A stretch of 64,000 nt of DNA from Boletus sp. NGJ (Eukaryota > Basidiomycota > Agaricomycetes > Boletales > Boletaceae). The stretch lies in contig JAGTXK010000187.1 of NCBI GenBank assembly GCA_019096195.1, forward strand, positions 558,001 through 622,000, written 5' to 3'. The notes under the pieces are model-generated. The model saw only the letters and a list, made by a program, of their open reading frames with translations, did not search any database and was not told where the DNA came from. This document shows positions 32,980 through 43,914 of the stretch, piece after piece; position 1 is the first letter of the stretch, and every line of letters begins with the position of its first letter. Position numbers and translations under genes: made by a program.

Positions 32980-35977
32980 CTACGGATCAATAGCCATCGG
33001 GTCCTCCTTTCGCTGCTCAGTTCCATCGCCAACATCCGCTGCCGCGCTTGACTGAACTATCTCTGCGGGTTCCGGCTCGTCGGAGAACCATGTTACATCT
33101 TCCTCCCAGAATGGCAGCATTTGGCGAACGACTTGCAGCGAATCCTTGTCTTGCCTTGGATGGTCGTCCAAAATATCATCTGTGCCCAAGACCTGCCTGT
33201 AATTGTAACACTCGGTATTTCCGATCGCCTTCCATGTCGCATCCGTGCACCCGTAGGCTCGAAAACTGTACCTCGGATGCTTTTTCGTCGGCTTGGATGA
33301 AGTGCAAGGGGAGGTGCGTATTTTACTTTGTCCAATGTCCAGGGATTTCCCGAGAGTAACAGCAACACCTAGCTCAGCGACAAGTGTCACATATGGCCTC
33401 AAAGGTTTCTCTGTGGCGGAATCCCGGGGGAAGAAGTGAAATGTCTTCTGGTCAATGATGTAGGTACCCGCCCGTTTCCGCCGATTCACTTGTATGAGAA
33501 GTGCAGACATTGAGGACTCTTCCAGCTTGTCGCGTTTGTCAAGTAAGACTGGAATGATGATGTCGATGACTTTTTGGTAGTTGCAACATATGAATGCCGA
33601 ACCCCTCAAGAAGCCAGATACCATGGCATTTGTCGACACAGCAGAGTCGTCGACCACTTTGACGAAATGTGTGAACCGCACAACTGCATCTTTAAAGGCA
33701 TCTTCAAGCGCACGTTGGTCAACTCCGTTGTGCGGCTTCGCATCCAGGATCGAGGTATAGAGCTCATCGGTAAACAGAGCTTTCAGAAACTGGAGGAAGC
33801 TGCAACCCTTGCTGAAGTTCGGCTCATGATACGCGGGAATTTCATCGGCTTGTTCAGCGACAATGGCATTTATGTATGCGTTCCTGAGAAGCACCCGCAT
33901 GACGACCTCACCCTTCTGACCGAGGTTGATCAGCCCATCATCGAGATTCTTCTTCAGGATGGAGATCATCCTAGTTGCCGAATATCTTGTGCTATTTTTC
34001 ATGTAGTGGTACATTTGACGCGATGCAGCCTCCGCAAGGAAAGGCTCGGATGGATATCCGGAGCAGGAGTAGGGGCGGTCACCTGGCACAGAGAAAGCGG
34101 TCCTCATGTGACTCGCAACCATTTCCATTTGGGTGTCGTGTGCCAAGTTCTGTCCCGAGTCACTCCTTGACTCATAGTCGATTGTAATCAAAACATCCAA
34201 AATTGCAAGCATTGCTGTATTGCTGTGTTCTCTGGAAAAGTCCCGGCTGAGAAGTAGTTTCATGCGTGCTAGGTCCATGGCACTGTTGACATCGTAGTAT
34301 CCCTCGCTGGCTTCAATCATGGTCCAGAACCTGTGATACCGAGATTAGCGAAAGAGAAGCTTAGCAAACTGGCTTTCATACAATGGCCGCCCAAAGCGTG
34401 CTAGAAAGCGGAGGTCCCCAAGGTCCTTTAACTGGAATTGTCCAGGTTGAAGTGGGAAATCTGGGTGACAGTCGAACGGTGTTTCCGTGATAGGAGCACG
34501 TGGAGCCAGCAATATTGGAGATAATTGCGTGGAAACAAATATGGTAAAGACATCAACGCTACTGAAGGCATCCAAACTTGACAGCATGATATTGTACAAT
34601 GTATTCTTGTCCATGCTGCCTAGAATGGGGTAGCGAAACTCGTGTGCTTCATCAAAGTACATCATGACTTTGACACCATACGATTTTGGGAAGGCGCAAA
34701 AAGTTGTCAAGGCCGAAAGTAACCCTTGGAGCTGTGATTTTGGATTGGCTGAGATGCTGCTGGTCTTACTGTCGAGGCTAGCCTAGTGGATTAAGCATGA
34801 TCATGATGAGATCAGACATAACAAGCAACATCCAATATACTGACTTGGACATCATTACATGCCTCTATGACTGACTTGTATAGCTGAGATCGTTTGTCAT
34901 TCTCTGACAAATGTGTCCTCCAGCGGCATGCGAGTTCCTTTGGAGATATTTTGTGGCCTGCCTCGCAGACTTTTCGCACTTCAATGGTGACTTTTGAAAA
35001 GAGTTGTGCAAAGAACAAAGCGGTGCGAGCTAAAGCATCCTGCATGCCTCGGTTTGACGTCTTGTAAAAATAGTGCCAAACTTCTGTGTCTTCTGGCGGG
35101 TAAGAACCTGCAGACAACCAAAACAGCAATTAACACTGCAATGCAAGGCCGACAAGTACAGCACTCACAACTACGCTCTGAAGGATAGCGAACATTGAAT
35201 GGGATTGTGAAAACCAGGTTAGCCTGCTCGTCAACCAAACGAGATTTTCCTGAGCCAGAGCTCTGAACAAGCGCAACAGATTCAGCATACACCCCTCGGC
35301 GTTTGATGGCATTGATATTATTCAACATGATCTCGTGATAATTTCCACAATATGGATGAAACCAGGCTGAGGCTTGTGATGGGACCTCAATCAGTACAGT
35401 CAGGGCACAGGCTCAGGAAATGATTTACCAACTACACATATCCACGATGAAAATGGCAGGATATAATCAACGACAAGACGAGTGATCGGAACAGTTATTA
35501 CTTACGAGCAATGTCCTTGCCGCTTCCGATTCCAAATCTAGTACCACGACCAGACTGTTCTTGATCCAAAGTGTTTGGAACCACATATAGAGGAACAACT
35601 GACACAGATGAGCATGTGTGAGGAAAGTAACAGAAATCTCTGAAATACTTACTCAAGGATGTGACGTCTTCGTAGCGTCCCTCATCGATGGCATTTTGCA
35701 GCGCTTTCTCAATATCAGGCTCCTTCTCGACAAGCTCCCCACACCAACCAACATTCGGAGCCGCCTTCATTCTTCCGTCGAATATGGCCCGTTGGTAAAC
35801 CTTGTGCAGTACCAAGGGTAGCAAGTCGGCGGGTGCGAGCCCGGCGTGCTGCAGATCCACAACCCTTTGGTGTATCTCTTCATTCGCTGCCTTGTATCTA
35901 TCTGCAGAATCTCCTGAGTTGGGCGACTTCGAATCGACTGGTCCAGGTTCCTCCAGCGCAGCGTGGCGTTTGGACAT
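32980..35977 (-). CDS. Crinkler/RHS-like P-loop NTPase with nuclease-like C-terminal domain
   Basis: Intact multi-exon gene starting MSKRHAALEEPGP (ATG at 35977; a slightly longer upstream frame exists) and ending MAIDP. The middle is a P-loop NTPase: VALVQSSGSGKSRLVDEQ (Walker A) and KVMMYFDEAHEFRYPIL (Walker B), then an ATPase-like C-part (FIFVSTQLSPILLAP). The C-terminal part GFLRGSAFIC-YQKVIDIIIPVLLDKRDKLEESSMSALLIQVNRRK resembles the restriction-endonuclease-fold domain that accompanies such NTPases in Crinkler/retrotransposon-hot-spot-type proteins; that assignment rests on recalled motif shape. In fungi these proteins are expanded and of unknown role; effector, genome-conflict and nuclear functions have been proposed. 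A decayed inverted copy lies at 10852-13735. Confidence 0.75.
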
Positions 35978-36211
35978 GGTGACTGGAATGTTATAAGGTG
36001 TGGATTTGTGAGTTGTGAGGGTGTGGAAGTAAGGCAACCGTCACGCGTTAGGGGGTGGCTGCTCAGGTTGCTCGAAATATGTGACGTGTTACTGTCACAC
36101 GAAGCTATGGCCGACACCTATAGGTATCCTGGGCCGTTTGATTTAACAGCCTGAGGGTTTCTGTTCTCAATACCACTGGGACGACCATTTACAGGTACAT
36201 ACAGATCCTTT

Positions 36212-36306
36212 GTGCAACCACAGAGAACTCTTGACTTTTGTATGACGCAGAGCGAACCATTCCTGATCTGTCACACAAGTATTTGCGACCTCCGACGTTG
36301 TTCCTA
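36212..36306 (+). repeat. Diverged direct copy of the Crinkler 3' flank
   Basis: About 95 nt aligns with 32753-32866 in the same orientation (shared anchors gtgcaacca, attcctgatc, agtatttgcgacctccgacgtt at both ends of the gene). Together they flank the Crinkler-like gene as imperfect direct repeats; the unit belongs to the region downstream of that gene, so its presence upstream suggests loss of a neighbouring tandem copy. Confidence 0.7.
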
Positions 36307-36713
36307 CGCCGACCATGGTCCATTGGAAGAGACATCACAGCAGGATGGGTGTACTAGGCTGTGGTCTACCAAGCCCTGATGCGATCCCGTGGGTGAATAG
36401 CAGCCGTGTAGCTCATGCGTGAGTTACATTCCGTTCGATGAGGAGCTCTCTTGTTGCTCGTATATACAGAAAGCATTTATCGTCATTCGTGACTTGGATA
36501 CAGTACAATCGGTCATAACGCACATCATACATGTACTAGGTTCAAAGGACTGCAGCCAAAGAACTATATAGGCGTTATGCATCGCCCTCAAAAATCCTAC
36601 CTATTACTTATGCATTGATGAGTATCGTGGACCATGACTCTGAGTTGGCTGACTAAGCACCGTTGGTCTTTCTCTGAGACCCGACCAACCAGCACCCGCA
36701 ATCGAGCCTTTCA
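36307..36713. other. Intergenic region upstream of the HPDK protein gene
   Basis: About 400 nt; no gene or RNA recognised. Presumably promoter of the plus-strand gene that starts at 36714. Confidence 0.45.
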
Positions 36714-37412
36714 ATGAAGGGCTACCTTGCCTTCCCGCCTCCTTCCCCCAACTCGAGCACCCCATTCCAGCCGTCGAAAGCAGCGTCCACCAGCGCATGT
36801 ACTACATGGACTCACCCCAACCGCCACGACTGGGACACAGCAGGTCACCCCAACCACGCCGAAACCCCAGATGATCACACAATGGAAGCGGAAAGACGTC
36901 ACAGACGCGAACGGGAACGTGCGCTCGGCGAGCGCAGCGAGATCGAGTGGGTACGCGCTGGCGGCGTTCTCCGAGATGCATATGGCAGGCGGGACGTGGC
37001 GCGCACGGCGCGGATACGCCAGGAACTGCGGGTACAGGACGTGGAGCGGGAGAGGATGGCGAGGTGGCAGGCGTACGAGGCGCGTTGGCGCGCGATGCAG
37101 TCGTCCTCGGCGCCGATCGCGTTCGTCGAGTTTCCGTGGCCGCTTGCGGAGGGCATGTCAAGCCGTGAACTCAGCCCGCTCACGCGTGCCTCCGTTACTG
37201 GATTCCTGTTCGAGAGCTTGGCTGTCAGGACGAACACGACGACGAAGAAGGAGAGGATTCGAGGTTCGTTGCTTCGTTGGCATCCGGACAAGATCTCCTT
37301 TGTGCTCGCCCGGGTGGTGCCTGAGGACTTGGGGCTTGTACGGGAGGGAATCCATGTTGTGTTTAGCATTCTCAAGGCTTTGCAGGACGCGGAACGGATG
37401 GTGGCTCTCTAG
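36714..37412 (+). CDS. NFKBIL1-like protein with C-terminal HPDK motif
   Basis: Single-exon gene, 232 aa. A low-complexity proline/serine-rich N-terminus is followed by a charged, arginine-rich helix (RRHRRERERALGERSEIEWVR through VQDVERERMARWQAYEARW, probably coiled coil) and a C-terminal block SLLRWHPDKISFVLARVVPEDLGLVREGIHVVFSILKALQD. The RWHPDK signature plus following helices matches the J-domain-like C-terminus of NFKBIL1-related proteins in fungi; their function is poorly defined (NFKBIL1 has been linked to RNA processing). The gene is tail-to-tail with the oligoribonuclease gene. The first ATG at 36714 was taken as the start; a downstream ATG (MEAERRHRR) is an alternative. Confidence 0.65.
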   Translation: MKGYLAFPPPSPNSSTPFQPSKAASTSACTTWTHPNRHDWDTAGHPNHAETPDDHTMEAERRHRRERERALGERSEIEWVRAGGVLRDAYGRRDVARTARIRQELRVQDVERERMARWQAYEARWRAMQSSSAPIAFVEFPWPLAEGMSSRELSPLTRASVTGFLFESLAVRTNTTTKKERIRGSLLRWHPDKISFVLARVVPEDLGLVREGIHVVFSILKALQDAERMVAL

Positions 37413-37792
37413 GGAAATAGCATCTATAGATTCGCTGCTGGCAGTGAGGACTATTACTCATCTAGAACGTATGTAACAACTATATCCGAATGTGTATCAA
37501 AGTCGTCTAGTCACATTGCAAAACTTGTACTAGTTCACGAAACCCACCGGAGTTCAACAGTAGCTAGTAACACAATTCTGTGCACTCAGGGACAATTGAA
37601 ACCAGAACATGGGTCCTCTGACACCGACCGAACGCGTCGGCGGGGTAACTCGCATCACCGCTGGTCAGGGACAGGAAGAGTTGAACGAGTGGCTGAAACG
37701 AGTTGCATGCGAGCACTTTTGCGATCTGGAATTTTCGTCAAGATACAGTCCATCAGAGCTTTTCCAAACGTGCCACCATATCCCGACCACCG
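37413..37792. other. Convergent 3' intergenic region
   Basis: About 380 nt between two converging genes. No additional gene recognised. Confidence 0.45.
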
Positions 37793-38906
37793 TTATTCGG
37801 ATTTTACAAGTTGTGGAGCACGAAAGATGTTTTCTCGGTACCATGCAAGTTCTGTAAGAGAGAAATTTAGCCGGATGGCCAAATCACAGAATTGAAAGGG
37901 TAACCTCGAACAGAACTCTTGATGTCTTCCAGTGCCCTACATGAACGTCATCCGAAAATGCCCACTGAACTACACTGATGTATACCTATGTTTTCCGCTG
38001 AAAATTTCCAGTGGTACTTCGATTCCAGGATACCATCTACGGCATAACTCCTGAGATATACCGTCAGGGTATTGCAATTAGGAGCGAGGAAAGTGCCCAC
38101 CTTGACTGAAGACACATCTTGCCTTCCTGTTTAGACCGTGGCCGTAGTCAAGTCGAATAGAAGCGCTTACCGACAATCCTTCGATAGACATGACATGAAA
38201 AAAGGGACGGTCGACGACGACTCTACTCACCTATAATGTAGCCAATCCAGGATCCGAGGCATTTCCTCTGCTAAAAAGGACCGATCCGCGTGAACTGAAT
38301 TACCCGCAAGCACGCCCGTCCGTTTTTCCGGTATCCACCTCTGGATGTACCCGAGGACTGCGCTCGAAACGTCGTCTATACCATGCGGCGACTCGAGGCA
38401 TGCTCGTGTCAGACCTGACTAATAGTGCTTTTCATCGATCCGTGTCTTTTTTCCTCGACAGTCGCGCACGATGCTTACCTTTCCGTGTTGTTCTATACAC
38501 CATTCATCCATGCTTGTTGATGTGAGATATGGGTGAACGTGCACAGAACGAAATAAACGTTGCGTACGTGTCTAATACCGACTTGTCCCTTTTGATCACA
38601 AATTCGACGCCGTCGTCCACCGCGTTCAAGTTACCGTCGGTGATGATCACCTACGATACGATCGCGTTCGTGCGCTCGTTCACAAGTAAATTCGTAAAGA
38701 CATCCACTTACAGCGATTTCGAGAAGCTTGTCTCGTTTGGGGTTCAATCCAGTCATTTCACAGTCTATCCAGACAAGAGGGCCGGCCTTGAAGTTCAACG
38801 GATGATGATGGACGGCCCTCGTCGTCATGATATTCAATCGAAGATGGGTTCGTGCAGTCTCGAAATGTCGCAGTGGTAGTGGAGCCAATCGTCGTGCAAT
38901 ATTCAT
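37793..38906 (-). CDS. REX2: Oligoribonuclease (3'-5' exonuclease, DEDDh)
   Basis: 226-aa enzyme assembled from nine exons, all joins in frame: 38906-38712, 38650-38568, 38512-38479, 38418-38231, 38178-38171, 38117-38101, 38050-37986, 37936-37905, 37851-37793. The active-site motifs are PLVWIDCEMTGL (D, E), NSVHADRSFLAEEMPRILDWLHY (D) and KHRALEDIKSS (H, D). The enzyme degrades nanoRNA of two to five nucleotides, in mitochondria and cytosol; REX2/REXO2 are the yeast and human forms. The N-terminus MNIARRLAPLPLRHFETART may be a mitochondrial presequence. Exon 5 is just 8 nt (GATTGTCG, giving the I-V of HYRIVDVSS) and exon 6 only 17 nt; both are needed for the conserved RIVDVSSVKELCRRWYP block, which makes the assignment firm. 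Confidence 0.93.
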
Positions 38907-40383
38907 GCAATTTAGCTCTGGGAACCTTGATTCGTCTAGAAGCAATGGCGACAAACCTGTCTGAGATAGAGACGATGGACTGGATGAAGATGCTAGTAAA
39001 TAAACGCTGCCTCGTGACCGTCGGATTACATCAGCCGAAAGTGGTGTCAAGGAATACTTCATCTGAAAGGTGGTATGTAACGTTATCGCTAGACGGCTCT
39101 ACCGCAGGCCTTCGAGAATTATCATTGGAGGACGGCTGGGTTTACAGCATGGACCTGAGCTATGCTGAATACGGTCGCCTAAAAGGTGCCATTTTGGCTC
39201 GCTAAAGTCCCAGATTGTAGATGTTGGGAAGTGCCGACTAAGCGTCGGCGCCAACCTTGCCTGCCAGCGAGAATGTATATATGATGTAGGTACGTGTATA
39301 AGACAACGAGATGGTAAAAGCAAATGAAACAGAGACAGTAAAACATGTCCTTGTGATTGATGTTAACACTTCCTTAGTAACACTTCCTTTGGAATCTCGA
39401 ACGAGTTCATGGAGGAGAAGACGGAAGACACAAATTATTTGGTGTTCAGGGGCCGAATAATGACACCTCGCAAGCAAGGTAATCTGGTACTTGGAGAACA
39501 TGCACCCGATTACCCACGTCAGATGCATGATTCCTTTACAAAAGACAGTCGTAAATTGAGCTTCAAGAGCACAAGCTACTACGTACGGTAAACGTAAACA
39601 CAATGGTGGGTACTCAAGTTGGAGTAACGGCGCATGCGGAAACACATACACACCGAAGTCCGAAAAGTAGAATCGCTAGGTATGTAGAGGTCTCGTTGAT
39701 AAAAGAATATGATCTCGCTTGAACGAATATTCGTCATCGTCCTGTACAACGCAAGGGCTTCCCGAGTATGAACCAGTCAGTCTGGATCATAGTCGAGCAG
39801 CCCTGACATTGCACCGAGTTCAAACGTTCATCCAGCACATTCGCGTAAAACCTGGATATTATCTCATTTGTGTGCACATCATCCACAGCCCACGTCGTCC
39901 CAGTGACGGAACGGAACCCAGCAAGATGGATAACTTTGTCCATCCTCACCTAGTTGTATGTCAAGCGGACAGATACGCAAACTTGGCATTCTGTAAGTAT
40001 CGAAGGATGCTTCTGACTTTCAACAGAGACTCGAATGGTCGCCTCCAAGGTCGTTCTTGTTCGATTCTTCAGGTATCTTGGCGATGATTGCGTCCTGGTC
40101 TTGAACGCAAGTGACTGTCGCGACACGGTGTGATATGCTGGAGGATTCAGTGTTCACTGAAAAGAGTTCGTTCTGTCCTTAGACCCGCGCCTGCCCTAGA
40201 AAAAAACGAAAAAGGATGCCATTCCATGGAGAGGTCCAATGACCTTTTCTGTCGAGTGCATATCATTGAGGGTTTTCGAGGTCGGTGGATGGGAAGAAGA
40301 TACCTACTGGTGTACCCAAAGGTTGTACATTTACATAATCACTCAAACGGAAGCAGAGTCGGATCCCGGTGATCTGAACGACA
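38907..40383. other. Intergenic region upstream of oligoribonuclease and CSN5
   Basis: About 1.5 kb between the divergent oligoribonuclease and CSN5 genes. Several open frames of 60-140 codons exist on both strands but I recognise none as protein. Probably a shared promoter region plus relic sequence. Confidence 0.4.
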
Positions 40384-41977
40384 ATGTCTTCCTCAACAGC
40401 ATATCAGTCATTTTCCCTGGCGAACCAGGTATATCAAATCTCACCCAAGGATGAAATATATGCCTTTGATGTCGAGGCCAACAAGCGCATACTTCAACAG
40501 ACGCCATGGAAGCAAGAGTAAGTGCTTCGTGGTCACAACCTCCTGTCCAAGCACGTTGCGATCCCATGCCACCCCGTACTCATCGTGACTGTACAGTCCG
40601 AATTACTTCAAATCGTGCAAGATATCTGCAGTTGCACTGATCAAAATGGTTCGCCATCTTTCACCCCTCCATCTCCCTGCCCGCCATTCCGCCAGGATTC
40701 GACGTGCACCTATAAACGTTGCCTGGGAGACTGATACTACCGTTTTCGATAGGTCATACATGCGAGGTCAGGCGTCCCGCACGAAATCATGGGTCTCATG
40801 CAAGGAAAAATCGTCGGCAACTCGATCGTCATCATGGATTCCTTCGCGTTGCCTGTCCAAGGTACCGAAACGCGTGTAAACGCCGCAAACGAAGCGAACG
40901 AGTACATGGTCACATACATACAGGAGGGCGAAAAGGTGCGGTTCAATGACATGCGTCGGCAATCATGCAAGACTGATTACTGGCCACCACGTTCTCTGGT
41001 TCGGGGTAGGTCAAACGACTAGAGAATCTGATCGGATGGTATCATTCCCATCCGGGTTATGGGTGTTGGTTGTCTGGTATAGACGTCGACACGCAAATGA
41101 ACAATCAGCAATTCCAAGATCCTTTCGTGGCCGTCGTCGTACGTCGGGCGATGTCCCATCCCTTCGATTTGTATCTCACTCTCGTATCTCGTTTTCGTTG
41201 TATTCCCATAGATCGACCCTAACCGCACGATTTCAGCGGGAAAGGTCGACATTGGTGCTTTCCGCACTTACCCCAAGGACTATACCCCTCCAACGTCTTC
41301 TGCATCTGAATATCAATCGATCCCCCTCGCCAAGATCGAGGATTTCGGTGCCCATGCCAATCAGTATTATCAGCTTGAAGTTGAAATCTTTAAATCCAGT
41401 TTGGACGAAGAATTGCTTGGGTTGTTGTGGAATAAATACTGGGTCAATACGTTGAGCGGGAGTAACTTGATCTCGGTACGCCCTTTCTACTTGTTAGTAT
41501 GGACCAAATACGATCTGTCTCGGGATATTGTGTAGAATCGTGCCTATGCGGTATCGCAAATCGCAGATCTGCATGAGAAGCTTGCGAGAGCGCAGACGGC
41601 GGTTGGTAATACACGGGCACCTGTACCAACGTTGAAAGGTCAAGATGAAAAGGGATCCAACAAGGTATCGCATATTTCTCAATCTGGCCTAACCTATCTC
41701 CTCTCACGAGACGTTTTTCACAGCAACAAGAAGACAAGAAAAAGGAAGACAATCAACTCACCAAGACCGTAAAAGACAGGTCCGTCTCCGATCGCTCGTG
41801 TTCATCCATCTCAGGAGCTGACCCTCGATCATCCACAGCCAGAAAATCGCTGCTGAAGCGCAACACGGTCTCATCTCGCAGATAATCAAGGACGTCATCT
41901 TTTCATCGAGACCGAGTCAAGAACCTGACGCGTCACGCTTAGCAAGGCTGGTAGATGCGACGATGACGATTGGCTGA
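40384..41977 (+). CDS. CSN5: COP9 signalosome subunit 5 (JAMM deneddylase)
   Basis: Spliced gene starting [21 protein letters not shown] and containing [21 protein letters not shown]. The catalytic MPN+/JAMM core is [21 protein letters not shown], followed by [20 protein letters not shown] ([14 protein letters not shown]) and [18 protein letters not shown]. Later conserved pieces are [52 protein letters not shown] and the terminal [15 protein letters not shown]5 is the zinc metalloprotease of the COP9 signalosome and removes Nedd8 from cullins, tuning SCF-type ubiquitin ligases in the nucleus and cytosol. All introns noticed are GT-AG and keep frame (e.g. intron after ALIKM, and the one after EGEK), so the gene appears functional. 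Confidence 0.95.
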
Positions 41978-42368
41978 TTGTATCGATAGACATGTTGACA
42001 TGTAAGATATTCAGGCATTGCATTGAACCGACGTGGATGGACGCGGAGTGATTCGTAAAGTGCCACTCATGACCTTTATTTCGTGACTCATTGGACACCA
42101 TTTGTACTCTTGGTGTACCGTGCACAACACAAACCGGAGATCGGGTTGTCGTGCGCGTTTGGAGCTCGGAGGAAGGACCTCACTGAATTCATGAGACTTG
42201 GGCCGCAGTGGCCAATCCCAAAGACGTTCCCACGCGTCGTGGACGATGACCGGTGACCAAGCATGGAACTCGCTGTTTTACATTTTCTAGAACTTCGACA
42301 GTAGCTATTCTAATGGTATCCTGCTGTATGTTATCTGGATCCAAACATTAACATTAACTGAGCGAGGG
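41978..42368. other. Intergenic region
   Basis: About 390 nt downstream of CSN5; no gene recognised. Confidence 0.45.
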
Positions 42369-43362
42369 ATGTACGATGACCCCTGGTCGTACCTCTTTGT
42401 GATTGTTGGTCGTTGCAGCGCTAGTTGTTGCAGTGTTGTATCTGAAAAGACAAGCCCAGCTCAGCCTCCATCAAACTCTGAACCGGTTCAGGTCGCTGGC
42501 GAAGACATGGAGTTACACACACTGCAACCAAGTCCCTTCCTGACCCACCGAATAAGGTCTACCAACGCAAGACCGAGAATACGCACCTTGGTCCTTTGCG
42601 AGTGGGCGCAGGATTTGGCCCATTAGCTATAGGAAGGTGCGACCCCCACCGAGTTTCAACTTGATCGGATTCATCTCAAGTACCACGCTCTCAGATGTAA
42701 TCCTTGAGTGTACCTCGTGTGCACAATGAAGGTAAAGATCAACCGTTGCCGTATCGACCTGACAGTTTACTCTTGGAGTCACCGACGAAGACGTGGAGTT
42801 ACAACTTTCCCGCCTCACCGAACAAGTTTTACCAGCGCAAGATTGAGGATACGCAGTTTGGTCCTTTGTGGGTAGTACATGATTCGGCCTGTTAGCTTCC
42901 CCAATCCGATTTTGATCTGTTCGCTCTTATCCTTCAGTTATTTGCTGCCGCCGTCGTGGAAGCCGTTACTTGGAGCATCCCCTTCTCGTTCGGTATCTTG
43001 ATAGGAGACTACATCCAGCTTGATGAGATTGCATCTCAACCGAACGCGTCCACGCTCATACCCTTGGTTGGCACGTTATCTTCCGGGATCATATACTGCT
43101 CAGGTAGCTTTCATTCCATGCTTTCCGCTATCGATACCAATGTGAGTCACGATTTCTAGGGCCCCTACATGGGTCGGCATCGGACCCATATTCGTCCCTT
43201 GAGAATAACATTGTGCTGGGTCAGTCTCCTGATAGCAAGCTACTCGCGTAAGGTGAGCGAACCCTCATGCCCAGAGAAGTGTGATAAATGCCATCCTCAG
43301 GCTCCCAACCAAAGGTTATCTCAATGTCATTTTTCAAGGCGTGCTGTACGGAATTGGTGGAG
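42369..43362 (+). pseudogene. Broken MFS monocarboxylate-transporter-like gene (5' part)
   Basis: Remnant of an MCT-type major facilitator. Recognisable pieces are AAAVVEAVTWSIPFSFGILIGDY near 42945-43015, NASTLIPLVGTLSSGIIYCSG up to 43105, GPYMGRHRTH with LCWVSLLIASYSRK at 43160-43252, and YLNVIFQGVLYGIGG at 43315-43362. An in-frame stop (43157-43159) interrupts the sequence between YCSG and GPYMGR unless an improbable 18-nt intron is removed, and a usable 56-nt alternative breaks the frame. The later two thirds of the transporter are absent. Upstream, two diverged tandem copies of a PNKxYQRKxExTxxGPL segment occur at about 42536-42626 and 42812-42896. Confidence 0.6.
42536..42896 (+). repeat. 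Diverged tandem duplication of an N-terminal segment
   Basis: Two copies, each about 80-90 nt, encode PNKVYQRKTENTHLGPLRV (around 42548-42626) and PNKFYQRKIEDTQFGPLWV (around 42818-42896). The nucleotide match is roughly three in four. Both lie just before the MCT-like fragment. Confidence 0.6.
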
Positions 43363-43914
43363 GTAAGAAGTATGCAACGTTCCAGCCACCTCAGCCTTTG
43401 GGCCTGCACATTCATATTTAACATGTACAACGATACACAAGAGACCACATTTCAAAAGTGGTGAAGAGGCGACCTCACCACCCCCAGGTCGGGTCGGCTC
43501 CACAAACAACCGAGAAATACGACTCACCCATGATGGTCATGGCAGCCTTAGCATAATAGAAGTCAGGGCATTTCCTCGCCCACTCATGACAATCAACACG
43601 TCCCACACCTGAATCAAACAGTGGAAAACGATGTCCATATCGCAACACGACACGAACAACAAGTCATGGGGGAAAGGAGGGAGAAAGAAGTCCACAAAAA
43701 AAAAAAAAAGTCCGGCGCCAAAGAAATTAAAAGAAAAAGAGACAATCATCCCGTTCATAACGTGCCTCTGCGTAGGGTATATAAAAAGCAACCAGAGTGT
43801 CAAATCCATACAGGGGGACCATGACAAGTGCCAGAGCAGAAGACATGTCCGTGATGATCATAGTTTTATTACTCCCGCCTACCCATCGACATCTCCCATG
43901 GCTGTGGCTGTGGT
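43363..43914. other. Intergenic region with long A-tract
   Basis: About 550 nt without a recognised gene. A homopolymer of roughly 15 A lies around 43696-43710, followed by an A-rich purine stretch. Confidence 0.45.

Noticed and set aside
38852-39205. Plus-strand 117-codon open frame upstream of the oligoribonuclease
   Set aside because: Overlaps the start of the oligoribonuclease gene on the other strand and has no recognisable domain.
39238-39651. Minus-strand 137-codon open frame with hydrophobic stretches
   Set aside because: No start context, no splice extension and no family resemblance; composition is compatible with chance in AT-rich spacer.
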